Shown one piece after another: positions 6,375-14,169 of a stretch of DNA of 16,064 nt. The stretch is taken from positions 1 through 16,064 of the forward strand of contig JBHHYU010000069.1 in NCBI GenBank assembly GCA_046757725.1. Reading direction: 5' to 3'. Position 1 is the first letter of the stretch. The number at the start of each line of letters is the position of its first letter. The DNA comes from JBHHYU01 sp046757725. GTDB lineage: Bacteria > Desulfobacterota > Binatia > UBA9968. The position numbers and the translations under genes were made by a program. A model generated the notes under the pieces. The model saw only the letters and a list, made by a program, of their open reading frames with translations, searched no databases and had not been told where the DNA came from.

Positions 6375-7318
6375 CTGGGGCTCGAGGTCTAAGCGAAATG
6401 AAATTTATGATGGACCTTCAGGCCCAGCAGCATTGGGACTGGAAAGTCGCGTTCTACCTTTTTGGCGCGGGGACCAGCGCCGGGCTCATTTTCCTGGAGG
6501 TGGTGCTTCAAGGATTAGGCGTGCTCGATGAAGCAACCGCGCTCTGGGGGATGTGGATAGGGCTGGCGTTGGTGCTCGCTTCGTTAGGCTTCCTGTTCAG
6601 TCACCTAGGTCCTGGGGCTCGCTGGGGCTTCCTGTATGTGTTCAGGAGGCCAGGCACCAGTTGGATAGCTCGCGGGGCTATTATCGTGACGGTGCTCGTA
6701 TTTCTTCGAATCCTGGTCCTGCTCCCTTCCGTGTCAGGTTTTGAGGCGTTGCCGTGGCGAGAAGGGACGGTTAGTGGCATGATTCTACGAGGAGCAGTCT
6801 TAATTTTGGCTGTTGCCTTCATGGCCTATAGTGGTCTGGTACTCTCCTCGTGGAATAGCATCGCCTTCTGGAACACCCCCCTATTGCCAATCCTGTATGT
6901 GGGGTACTCGTTCTTGGGAGGAATGGCGGTCTTACCGATCATAGAGGTAATCGCAGGGGCAAAGGGAAGCCCGGAGATGGTCGGCCCAGTCCTCTGGCCG
7001 TTACTTTTGCTCTCGCTCCTCGGAAACGGGATCATTCTTTTACTTTACATAACGGGGATGTCCACCGGTACATTGCCGGCTCAGGAGTCTGTGCGCCGTT
7101 TGTTGCACGGTCCGTATTGTTGGAGCTTCTGGGGAGGGACCGTGGCAATCGGCTTGGTGGTCCCGACCATTATCGTAGCTTCCGCAGCGGCTGGCCAATT
7201 GGGGGCAGAGCCGGCCGCAACGTCGGTCCTCGTTATGGCTTGTGGTGCCATTCTGCTTGGGGGCTATTTGCTCCGCGACAATGTCCTTCGGGCAGGTGTC
7301 TATGGCTATCCGGTCTAA
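6371..7318 (+). CDS. NrfD/PsrC-like membrane anchor, probable quinone-reactive subunit
   Basis: This 315-residue polytopic protein has about eight hydrophobic helices, near residues 26-47, 56-77, 96-119, 133-157, 166-191, 200-224, 245-268 and 276-297. It fits the NrfD/PsrC family: integral membrane subunits that anchor ferredoxin-type subunits and exchange electrons with quinones. A short soluble N-terminus (MDLQAQQHWDWKVAFYLF) leads into helix 1, and GAGTSAG resembles the start of family members. The start overlaps the stop of the FeS gene by 4 bases, implying tight translational coupling. In the complex it should sit next to the cluster that carries Thr93. The direction of electron flow cannot be told from the sequence. 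The protein is close to the usual length for the family. Confidence 0.88.
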   Translation: MTGARGLSEMKFMMDLQAQQHWDWKVAFYLFGAGTSAGLIFLEVVLQGLGVLDEATALWGMWIGLALVLASLGFLFSHLGPGARWGFLYVFRRPGTSWIARGAIIVTVLVFLRILVLLPSVSGFEALPWREGTVSGMILRGAVLILAVAFMAYSGLVLSSWNSIAFWNTPLLPILYVGYSFLGGMAVLPIIEVIAGAKGSPEMVGPVLWPLLLLSLLGNGIILLLYITGMSTGTLPAQESVRRLLHGPYCWSFWGGTVAIGLVVPTIIVASAAAGQLGAEPAATSVLVMACGAILLGGYLLRDNVLRAGVYGYPV

Positions 7319-7367
7319 GGAATCAGAAGGAGGACCTCAGCCCAGCGCAAACGTGAGCCGCCACTCG

Positions 7368-7655
7368 ATGATCGTAAAGGTGAAATTGATGGGTGAGTTG
7401 CAGCGGTCGGTGGGTAAAAGGGTAGTGGAAGTTGAACTTCCAGAGGGGAGCACGGTACAGAGGCTGGCGGAAAATCTCCTGCCTATGTGCGGAACAGCGT
7501 TTGCGCGGCACGCGCTGACAAAGGAGGGATCCTTTCAGCCACACTTAGCGGTGTTTATCAACGGAGTACAGATGGGGATTCTAAACGGGACACAAACCGT
7601 CCTTACTGGTGGAGAGGTGGAGTTGATGCTCCTGCCCATGTACGAAGGTGGATAG
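7368..7655 (+). CDS. MoaD/ThiS-like sulfur carrier-type small protein
   Basis: The protein has 95 residues from the ATG at 7368. It starts with a ubiquitin-like strand (MIVKVKLMGELQ), followed by VVEVELPEGSTVQRLAENLL, then LAVFINGV, and ends in LMLLPMYEGG. The C-terminal Gly-Gly is the feature that MoaD and ThiS thiocarboxylate to carry sulfur. It is longer than a standard MoaD (about 80), with extra residues around 42-58. An in-frame GTG at 7353 would add five residues and lies nearer the AAGGAGG at 7327-7333, but the family N-terminus supports 7368. It sits inside the operon, 49 bases after the membrane subunit and 39 before the catalytic gene. It may supply sulfur for this enzyme's pterin cofactor, or act as a small subunit or conjugated modifier. 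No MoaE or MoeB partner is in the window. Confidence 0.82.
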   Translation: MIVKVKLMGELQRSVGKRVVEVELPEGSTVQRLAENLLPMCGTAFARHALTKEGSFQPHLAVFINGVQMGILNGTQTVLTGGEVELMLLPMYEGG

Positions 7656-7694
7656 GGCAATGTGAGATGGCTAAGCGGAGAGAAGGAGGAAGGC

Positions 7695-10316
7695 ATGGTC
7701 ACGGCTCTTAATGTAGGAGATGTCCAGTCGCAGCCTGTTCACCGGCCTGGCGGCAAGCGACGTGAGACACCGACGAGTGACTGGGTGCCCACCACGTGCC
7801 GCATGTGCCTGGTGGGCTGTGGCGTTCTCGTCAATGTGAAAGATGGGAAGGTGCTGAACGTAATCGGAAATCCCAACTCACCCAAGAACCGGGGTCGGAT
7901 GTGCGCAAAAGGTAAATCGGGGATTATGAATCACTATAACCCAAACCGGGTAACCAGACCACTCAGGCGTACGACCCCAGAGAAGGGAGTAGGCGTCGAT
8001 CCGGGGTGGCAGGAGATCTCTTGGGAAGAGGCGATAGAAACGATCTCCGGGAAGATGCGGAAGATACGTGAGGAAGATCCACGCAAGCTGTACGTTCAAA
8101 CCTGGGGGGGAAGCCAAGAGTTTACAACTTGGCTAGGTTTCCTCCGTCCGGCATTCGGCACTCCATACATTCAAACGGGGGTCTCTCCGACCTGTGGCAA
8201 GACAGTTCACTCGATCCAGTTCATCACCGCGGGAGGGTTTCACCAAGAGCCGGACTTCACCCACTGTAACTACCTGATTGACTGTGGCACACAAATGGGA
8301 GTGGCAACCCGGGAGGGATTCAATCACCAGGTGCCCGATTGCGCCAAGGCACGGGAGCGGGGCATGAAGCTGGTAGTGGTGGACCCGGTGGGGAACAACG
8401 CAGCGGCCAAGGCCGACGAATGGCTTCCCATTCGACCGGGAACCGATGCCGCCTTCGGCCTGGGGATGCTTAATGTCCTGCTGAACGAGGTGAGGATCTA
8501 CGATGCGGACTACCTTAAGCACTATACCAGTGCTGCTTATCTGGTAGGACCGAACGGCAAGTACGTGCGCGACCCGGCCGCCAGGAAACCGCTCCTGTAT
8601 GATCAGAGCGACGGCAAGATAAAGACATACGACGATTCGACGCTGAAGGACCCGGCACTGCAAGGGGAGTACTCCGTTCATGGGCAGGGTGCAGAGCCTG
8701 CCTTTGAGCTCTTGAAGACCCGTGTCGCCGAATATCCGGCTGAGCGGGTAGAGGAGATCACCTCCATTCCGGCCAAAACCATAAAACGAATAGCAAGAGA
8801 GTTTGGCGAGGCAGCCCAGATCGGCGCCACCTTTAAAATCGATGGAGTGGAGGTTCCCTACCGGCCGGTCTGTCTTGACTGGGACAGGGGACCCCAGAGC
8901 CACAAACACAGCTGGCATCACACCTGGGCCCTCACCCTGGTCAACCTGGTGGTGGGGGCGCTGAACGTTGTAGGCAGCATGCACAGCATCAACACAGGCA
9001 GCAATGCCCTATTCAAGACCCGGCCGGAGGCAGGGCAGGACGGGATGCTGACGAACGCCGGCTCGATTGCACGTGGAGGTGGGCACTATGCAGCCTTCCC
9101 TGGACGACCCGCAGGCCGCCCAGAGCGGTGGGATCTCTTTGAGCTCTTCCCGGTTGCAGCTCACACCAGGACGCTGGTCCCGGAGATCCACAAGGATCCA
9201 AAGAAATGGGGGATTGATCACAAGATTGAGATGTTGATCCACAATCCCGGGAACCAGGTGATGGGAGGCTGGGGTGACACAGAGGCCGTAGTGAATTGGT
9301 ACAGGAGTATCGATCTGGTCGTAGGGTTTGCAGTTGAGATCAACGAGACCCACGAGCTGGACGACATTGTGCTCCCAGCCTGCACTTACCTGGAGCAGGG
9401 AAGCTTTGATGACGGCTTGGTCTATCCCATGCCGGCAATTGCGGGGGAAAACGAGGGGTTCTGCCAGATCCAGCAAAAAGTGGTAGAGCCGCCGGAAGGA
9501 GTACGTAACACGGCTGAAGTACTGATGGAAATATACCACCGTACAGGAATTCTTGACGAGGTTTATCATGTGTTCAACCGGCTCAAGGGGCTCAAGCCTT
9601 CCCATTTATTGGAGCCCGGCAAGCGCTACACCATAGATGAGGTCAGCGATAGGCAAGCCAAAAGTGTGTTCGGAGATGAATATGGTTGGGACTGGTTCAA
9701 GGAACACGGAATTCGGGTGTGGCCCCGAGATGTGGAGGAACGATACCCCGGCCGCTTTCTCAAAGCACGGATACCCGTCTATCTGGAGCATTTCTTAGAA
9801 CGGAGTGAGGAACTCAAGGTAGTGCTGAGGGCTTTGGGTCTTGACTGGGACCTCTCGGACTATGAGCCTGTGCCTCAGTGGAGACCCTGTGAGACTTTTG
9901 AGCAGCTTCAACAGGGGGAGATCGATGCAATTGGGGTGAACTACAAGCTACCCTATACATATGGGTCGCAGGGAAATGCCAACCCATGGATCAACGAGCT
10001 GTGTGAGAAGCTCCCCCACTCCTACGGGGTGCTGATCAATGCCAGGCTTGCCAAGCGGAAAGGCATCAACGACGGCGACTCTATCTGGCTGGAATCTCCT
10101 GTGAAGAAGGTGACAGCAGTGGCGCGGGTAACGCAGTGTGTTCATCCGGAGGTAATCGGCATTGCGGGAAATTCCGGGCACTGGTCACGAGGCAAGCAGC
10201 TTTCAATGGGCAAGGGTGTAAACTTCAACGGGTTACTGCCCTATGGCATAGACAAGATGGACATGATCTCGACGGCACTGGACCAATGCGTACCGCTCAA
10301 GGTCTACAAGGCCTAG
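7695..10316 (+). CDS. Molybdopterin oxidoreductase catalytic subunit (DMSO reductase superfamily)
   Basis: The 873-residue catalytic subunit starts at the ATG at 7695, preceded by AAGGAGGA at good spacing; a GTG at 7662 would add 11 unneeded residues. The N-terminal [4Fe-4S] site is CRMCLVGC (Cys35, 38, 42) with Cys70 in RGRMCAKGK, whose Lys is typical between cluster and pterin. Cys167 in SPTCGKTVHS is the probable Mo/W ligand. The middle carries the NHNPGNQ-like segment IHNPGNQVMGGW and the NETHELDDIVLPACTYLEQG pattern. The C-terminus is the molybdopterin dinucleotide-binding domain (YGVLINARLAKRKGINDGD, then GIAGNSGHW). There is no twin-arginine signal, so it is probably cytoplasmic and held at the membrane by the preceding subunits. 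Polysulfide/thiosulfate reductases, formate dehydrogenase-like and hydroxylase or hydratase members share this architecture, and the substrate is unknown. Confidence 0.94.
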   Translation: MVTALNVGDVQSQPVHRPGGKRRETPTSDWVPTTCRMCLVGCGVLVNVKDGKVLNVIGNPNSPKNRGRMCAKGKSGIMNHYNPNRVTRPLRRTTPEKGVGVDPGWQEISWEEAIETISGKMRKIREEDPRKLYVQTWGGSQEFTTWLGFLRPAFGTPYIQTGVSPTCGKTVHSIQFITAGGFHQEPDFTHCNYLIDCGTQMGVATREGFNHQVPDCAKARERGMKLVVVDPVGNNAAAKADEWLPIRPGTDAAFGLGMLNVLLNEVRIYDADYLKHYTSAAYLVGPNGKYVRDPAARKPLLYDQSDGKIKTYDDSTLKDPALQGEYSVHGQGAEPAFELLKTRVAEYPAERVEEITSIPAKTIKRIAREFGEAAQIGATFKIDGVEVPYRPVCLDWDRGPQSHKHSWHHTWALTLVNLVVGALNVVGSMHSINTGSNALFKTRPEAGQDGMLTNAGSIARGGGHYAAFPGRPAGRPERWDLFELFPVAAHTRTLVPEIHKDPKKWGIDHKIEMLIHNPGNQVMGGWGDTEAVVNWYRSIDLVVGFAVEINETHELDDIVLPACTYLEQGSFDDGLVYPMPAIAGENEGFCQIQQKVVEPPEGVRNTAEVLMEIYHRTGILDEVYHVFNRLKGLKPSHLLEPGKRYTIDEVSDRQAKSVFGDEYGWDWFKEHGIRVWPRDVEERYPGRFLKARIPVYLEHFLERSEELKVVLRALGLDWDLSDYEPVPQWRPCETFEQLQQGEIDAIGVNYKLPYTYGSQGNANPWINELCEKLPHSYGVLINARLAKRKGINDGDSIWLESPVKKVTAVARVTQCVHPEVIGIAGNSGHWSRGKQLSMGKGVNFNGLLPYGIDKMDMISTALDQCVPLKVYKA

Positions 10317-10627
10317 CCATGCGGCACTAGACCCGGCTCTTCCCTTCCAACCCGTTTCCCTGAACGGCTAAGAGACTCAACGAGCAGACAACTCAGCTTG
10401 CCGATACCGGTTAAGCAACCGGTTGGCCTGGATTAATCGGAGCAAAGTAGAAGAAATAGAGGAGAAACCCCAGGGTGAAGAGGTCCTCACCCCAAACTGA
10501 GCAGCGAAGGCCAAGGGAGGCACGCCGGCCGCCAGATTTCCCAGGCTGGCGACAACGGTGTTTCAAACCCTAACGTCGATACCTTTTAATCTGCAATACC
10601 ATTTCCTTCCTCAGAAATGACCTGCAT
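10317..10627. other. Convergent intergenic gap with hairpins, no supported gene
   Basis: These 311 bases separate the 3' end of the Mo operon from the 3' end of the minus-strand membrane protein gene. There are three inverted repeats: a perfect ACCGGTTAAGCAACCGGT (10406-10423), GGGTGA/TCACCC (10473-10492) and CGCCAG/CTGGCG (10530-10551). None has a T-tract on either strand, so any role in stopping convergent transcription is a guess. On the minus strand a 61-codon frame (10562 down to 10377) without an ATG reads NLAAGVPPLAFAAQFG and later RLIQANRLLNRYRQAELSAR. It may be the tail of a lost gene, but I do not recognise it. Confidence 0.5.
10406..10423. repeat. Perfect inverted repeat downstream of the Mo operon
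   Basis: A 7-base stem (ACCGGTT/AACCGGT) with an AAGC loop lies about 90 bases past the stop of the catalytic gene. No T-run follows in either direction. It could stabilise the operon's mRNA 3' end or help factor-dependent termination. Confidence 0.5.
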
Positions 10628-11152
10628 CTACCGTTCCACCCGAGTGCCTCCAGGCAGACGGTGGGCTGCACGGAGCTCTCGCTGGCGCTGCGCTATATAT
10701 CCCCCTAGGGCACCGGCCGGAATTGTAACAAGGTACCCCATAATTCCGTACCATTGGGGATAGGGAGTACTCTGTCCCGAGATGATCCCCTCGAGGGTAG
10801 TTAGAACTAGCGAGCCCACACCCACCAGCGTACCATGTTTCACCTCTAGTTCCTTGGCAACCCGCCCGGCAATATATCCGCCGAGGACCGTACAGAAAAC
10901 CCCGATAAGTCCAAGGATAAGGAGACTTTCAGGAGAGGTCAAAATTCTCTGGATCGTTTCCTCCGAACTGTTTCCGTTTTTCAAGCCCTCCTTCATGGAA
11001 AAGAGAATGACATAGACGGTCCCGCTCACGGCGGTCGAGAGGTAATCGACGATAACGCCAATAATGATCGGCCGGATTCGGGCACCCGTTAGAACACCAA
11101 CGGGTTCCAACGGCGGAGGGCTGTTTCCTGGACGTTGGGATGTCGAATCCAT
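10628..11152 (-). CDS. Small four-helix membrane protein of unknown function
   Basis: I do not recognise a characterised family for this 174-residue protein. After a Pro-rich soluble N-terminus it has four hydrophobic segments, near residues 28-52, 76-98, 108-126 and 134-155. Two of them end in matching glycine-rich turns followed by charged residues: LGGYIAGRVAK (90-100) and LGGYIAQRQRE (149-159). This internal similarity suggests a duplicated two-helix unit. A polar loop (53-75) joins the first and second helices, and the C-terminus is basic. It resembles the many short conserved-hypothetical integral membrane proteins of environmental bacteria. The SD is weak (GGAAT). It lies 285 bases downstream of the M20 peptidase on the same strand. 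That gap holds no gene I can see, so co-transcription is uncertain. Confidence 0.75.
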   Translation of the reverse strand: MDSTSQRPGNSPPPLEPVGVLTGARIRPIIIGVIVDYLSTAVSGTVYVILFSMKEGLKNGNSSEETIQRILTSPESLLILGLIGVFCTVLGGYIAGRVAKELEVKHGTLVGVGSLVLTTLEGIISGQSTPYPQWYGIMGYLVTIPAGALGGYIAQRQRELRAAHRLPGGTRVER

Positions 11153-11437
11153 AGCAATTCCAAAATTTTCAAATACTACCCAATGGACGATGCGGTTTTA
11201 TCCGGGAATCGGTAGCGAAACCCCAGGCCAAGATGAGCTCACAAACAGATATCGTTGTCGGCAGGACTGAAATACCTCACAGCCCTATTCAGAGTTTTGG
11301 ACACGGCAAAGATCGAAACCCTTTTTTCGTAGGCTACCGTAGCCAATGGTAATCCGCAACAAGCTAGCTGGCAACAATGGCCCACCTCGCTTCTATTGAA
11401 GACCTCACGCCTTGCCGTTAACCCAGGGCTTGACGAT

Positions 11438-12856
11438 TTATCTCGCGACCAACCTTCGCACGATCTCGTAAAGCATTCTAATACCGAACTTCAGATTTTC
11501 TACAGAAACCCGCTCGTCATTTCGGTGGATAAGCGAGCTCTCCTGTTCCCCTTTTTTGAAAGGAATAAAGCCATAGCAGAGAAGCCCCCGTTCGCGGAGG
11601 TAATGACAGTCGGTGAATCCTCTCAGAAGAGGCGTTGTGATCACGGCTCTCGGATCATGGCCTCTCGCAACCCCAGAAATAATCCGAAAGAGCTCGGAAT
11701 GAGTGGAAGACGAAATGGGAGAGATGGAGAGGATGGGTTCGACTTTTATGGATGGGTCCGCGACGACCCTGCGGATCTCTGTGAGAAACTTTTCCGGGTC
11801 CTCACCAGGGAGGAGCCGGACATCGAGTCTTGCGGAAGCTTCAGAAGGGATGACATTGATCTTGCTCGAGCCTTCCAGCATGGTCACCGAGATCGTGTTC
11901 CTAACGCTGGCATTGTTCCTTGGATTTCTAGTGAACTCGGCAGCAAAAACAGGATCCTTTAGCGATCGTCTTAAATTCTTCAACTGCCCTCTCTTCGGTG
12001 AGGCCTCAAGATCGGCAAGCTGAGCATAGAACCGCTGCACTTCGGGAACTACCTTAAGGGGCGTCCGATGATTAATGACTCGGTTCAGAGCAGCGACCAG
12101 CTTGTTCACTGCCGAGTTAGACTTTGGGGTAGAGCCGTGACCCGGGGTTCCTTTAACCGTCATCTTGAGCCAGAATGGACCTTTTTCGGCAACCCCTACT
12201 GAATAGTACGGGACTTTAGCGTCGCCTCGCAGCTTGATCCGACCTCCTTCATTCAACGCAAATTCTGCATTCTTAAAGAGAGCAAAATGCTTCTTGACCA
12301 TAAAGCCGAGTCCCTTTGCGCCACCTGCCTCCTCATCGGCCGTGCCCAGAAAAATAACGTCCCTTTTTAGGGGAATCCCCTGTCGTTTCAGCATTAGCAT
12401 GGTCATCAGCTCCACGATGGCTGGGCCTTTCATGTCCAGGGCTCCCCTGCCCCAGACGTAGCCGCCCTTGACGACTCCACGAAAAGGATCCTCGCGCCAA
12501 TACCTTCGATCGGCCGGGACGACATCCATATGATTCATGAGTATCAAGGCCTTCTTTGAACCTTCTCCTCCGACACGCGCATAAACATTCCCCCGCCCCG
12601 GAGCCGACTCGAAGATCTTGGCTGCGATCCCTTCACGATTCAAAATAGACTTGAAGAATCGAGCAGCCTTAATTTCATTCCCCGGCGGATTGGTCGTATC
12701 TATTTGGATATACCGGCTTAACAGAGAAACGGCCTCTTTCTCCACGAGGCCCCAGTTGATGCCGGCATCTGCAGATAGACCCTTTGTTGGGCTCGCCAGA
12801 TTGACGAGAGCGAACGCTATCAATCCAAGCGTCCAGCAAAACCTTTCTTTCCCCAT
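11438..12856 (-). CDS. Exported M20-family metallopeptidase/amidohydrolase
   Basis: This 472-residue protein belongs to the M20 (ArgE/DapE/CPG2/Gly-X carboxypeptidase) family of two-zinc hydrolases that cleave amide or peptide bonds at a free carboxylate. The ATG at 12856 has an excellent SD (AAAGGAGG) and opens a signal peptide (about 1-28, ending near KGLSA). A longer frame start at 12907 lacks both. Metal and catalytic residues are in place: His109 and Asp111 (NHMDVVP), Asp141 (GALDMKG), Glu175-Glu176 (ADEEAGG), Glu203 (NEGG) and His444 (LIHRNDER). His240 (TPGHGS) lies in the lid/dimerisation domain. The length and the acid-peptide motifs point to the larger Gly-X carboxypeptidase-like branch. 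It probably acts in the periplasm on peptides or acylated amino acids; the exact substrate is unknown. Confidence 0.9.
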   Translation of the reverse strand: MGKERFCWTLGLIAFALVNLASPTKGLSADAGINWGLVEKEAVSLLSRYIQIDTTNPPGNEIKAARFFKSILNREGIAAKIFESAPGRGNVYARVGGEGSKKALILMNHMDVVPADRRYWREDPFRGVVKGGYVWGRGALDMKGPAIVELMTMLMLKRQGIPLKRDVIFLGTADEEAGGAKGLGFMVKKHFALFKNAEFALNEGGRIKLRGDAKVPYYSVGVAEKGPFWLKMTVKGTPGHGSTPKSNSAVNKLVAALNRVINHRTPLKVVPEVQRFYAQLADLEASPKRGQLKNLRRSLKDPVFAAEFTRNPRNNASVRNTISVTMLEGSSKINVIPSEASARLDVRLLPGEDPEKFLTEIRRVVADPSIKVEPILSISPISSSTHSELFRIISGVARGHDPRAVITTPLLRGFTDCHYLRERGLLCYGFIPFKKGEQESSLIHRNDERVSVENLKFGIRMLYEIVRRLVAR

Positions 12857-12959
12857 ACCGCCTCCTTTCTTCCGCAACGGACCGATACCAGTCACCGGTC
12901 CACCCAATTGGACTCTCTATAGTTTTCTAGCTTGCTAAAATACCATCGGGCAGCCCTAG

Positions 12960-12988
12960 ATAACGGCGCATAAAACGTAGGTTGTCCA
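12960..12988 (-). promoter_or_regulatory. Possible promoter of the M20 peptidase gene
   Basis: On the minus strand TGGACA (12988-12983, five of six to TTGACA) is followed after 17 bases by CGTTAT (12965-12960), a weak -10. It lies in the 159-base gap between miaA and the peptidase gene. It suggests the peptidase is expressed separately from mutL-miaA, but the match is modest. Confidence 0.25.
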
Positions 12989-13015
12989 TCCATAGATACG
13001 ATACTTTCGAGCACC

Positions 13016-13930
13016 CTAACAAAATCCCTTGACTGCTTTTAGAATATCCGCCCTTTCCTTCTCAGGATGAAACCAATGGACCTCATGATCACCCCTGAAC
13101 CACGTCAGTTGCCGTTTAGCGAGACGGCGTGTATCCCTTTTCATGAGAGCAATTGCATCTTCTAAGCTCAATTCACCAATGAGATAAAGGCCCATGTGGC
13201 GGTAGCCAACGCTCTGCATCGGCTTGAGATCCGGACCGTATCCTTTGTCCACAAGCTTTCTCACCTCATTCTCCAACCCATCGGCGATCATCTGCTCACA
13301 GCGATTATTAATAAGGCCATATAGCTCCTCTCGCTCCCGGTGCAGTCCAATTTTCAAGGCCTCAAAAGAACTTCCTTTAAAACCATGTTCCCTTTGCCAT
13401 TGACTTATTCTTTTGCCCGTCGCCACGAATACCTCTAGAGCACGGATGATCCGCTGACGATCATTAGGGTGAATCCAGGATGTCGCCTCCGGATCGAAAT
13501 GCTTAAGACCGTCATAGAGTGACCCGAGGCCATTTTGTCCTGCTTCCTGCTCGAGTTGTCTTCTGATTTCCGGGTCGGTACCCGGGCCAGAAAATAGGCC
13601 ATGAGTTAAGGCTCTGATGTAGAGTCCGCTCCCACCGCAGAGGATGGCCTTCTTGCCTCGCCTATAAATCTCCCGGCTACTCTTCACAGCCCTCCGGCGG
13701 AATAGCGCAACATTGAACTCCTCATCAGGATTGACGATATCGATGAGATGATGAGGTATTTTATTTCTTTCATTCGATCCAGGCTTTCCGGTACCGATGT
13801 CCATGTACCGGTAGACCTGTTGCGAATCGGCGTTAATAATTTCACCGTCGATCTCCGACGCTATCTCAAGCGCAACTTCGCTTTTTCCAACTCCTGTCGG
13901 GCCAAGGATGATAACAAGTTTCGGCTTCAC
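13016..13930 (-). CDS. miaA: tRNA dimethylallyltransferase
   Basis: MiaA transfers a dimethylallyl group from DMAPP to N6 of A37 in tRNAs reading UNN codons, in the cytoplasm. The protein has 304 residues, the normal length. Visible motifs are the P-loop GPTGVGKS (10-17), NADSQQVYRYMDIGTGKP (33-50, with the catalytic Asp35 and the DSxQ motif), CGGSGLYIRAL (98-108), and DRQRIIRALEVF in the tRNA-binding insert region. The C-terminal FRGDHEVHWF segment is also typical. The start is GTG. A TAA stop lies immediately before it in frame and the P-loop begins ten codons later, so no other start is reasonable. The SD is weak. It follows mutL on the same strand after a 239-base gap, an order common in Proteobacteria (mutL-miaA, often with hfq). 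No hfq follows here; the next gene is the M20 peptidase. Confidence 0.96.
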   Translation of the reverse strand: MKPKLVIILGPTGVGKSEVALEIASEIDGEIINADSQQVYRYMDIGTGKPGSNERNKIPHHLIDIVNPDEEFNVALFRRRAVKSSREIYRRGKKAILCGGSGLYIRALTHGLFSGPGTDPEIRRQLEQEAGQNGLGSLYDGLKHFDPEATSWIHPNDRQRIIRALEVFVATGKRISQWQREHGFKGSSFEALKIGLHREREELYGLINNRCEQMIADGLENEVRKLVDKGYGPDLKPMQSVGYRHMGLYLIGELSLEDAIALMKRDTRRLAKRQLTWFRGDHEVHWFHPEKERADILKAVKGFC

Positions 13931-14169
13931 TTAATTAGCCATGACCGCTCAATTTTTATTTGGTAACCGGCGGCTTAAGAAAGTTTACCCACCTTGACTC
14001 ACCACAGTTTTTCTCACATCGAGATGTGTTGATGGACTTTATCTTCCCGGCCACTGCACGAGCTAAAACATTCAAGGAATTTCAGAGAGATACCTATGAC
14101 GGATCTGACAAGGGTAAAGGAAATACATTGCATGACCATAAGAGATACTTTCGCGTATGCACAGTTCGA

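Noticed and set aside
8133..8984. 283-codon minus-strand open frame inside the Mo catalytic gene
   Set aside because: It is a shadow of the catalytic subunit reading frame, with no plausible start context and a composition typical of antisense frames.
11332..11344. Palindrome GGCTACCGTAGCC next to a run of six T as an intrinsic terminator
   Set aside because: The loop is only one base, and the T-run lies on the wrong side of the stem for either direction of transcription.
14015..14028. CACATC-GA-GATGTG inverted repeat between mutL and miaA
   Set aside because: A short 6-base dyad with no promoter nearby and no T-run on the correct side; no reason to call it an operator or terminator.
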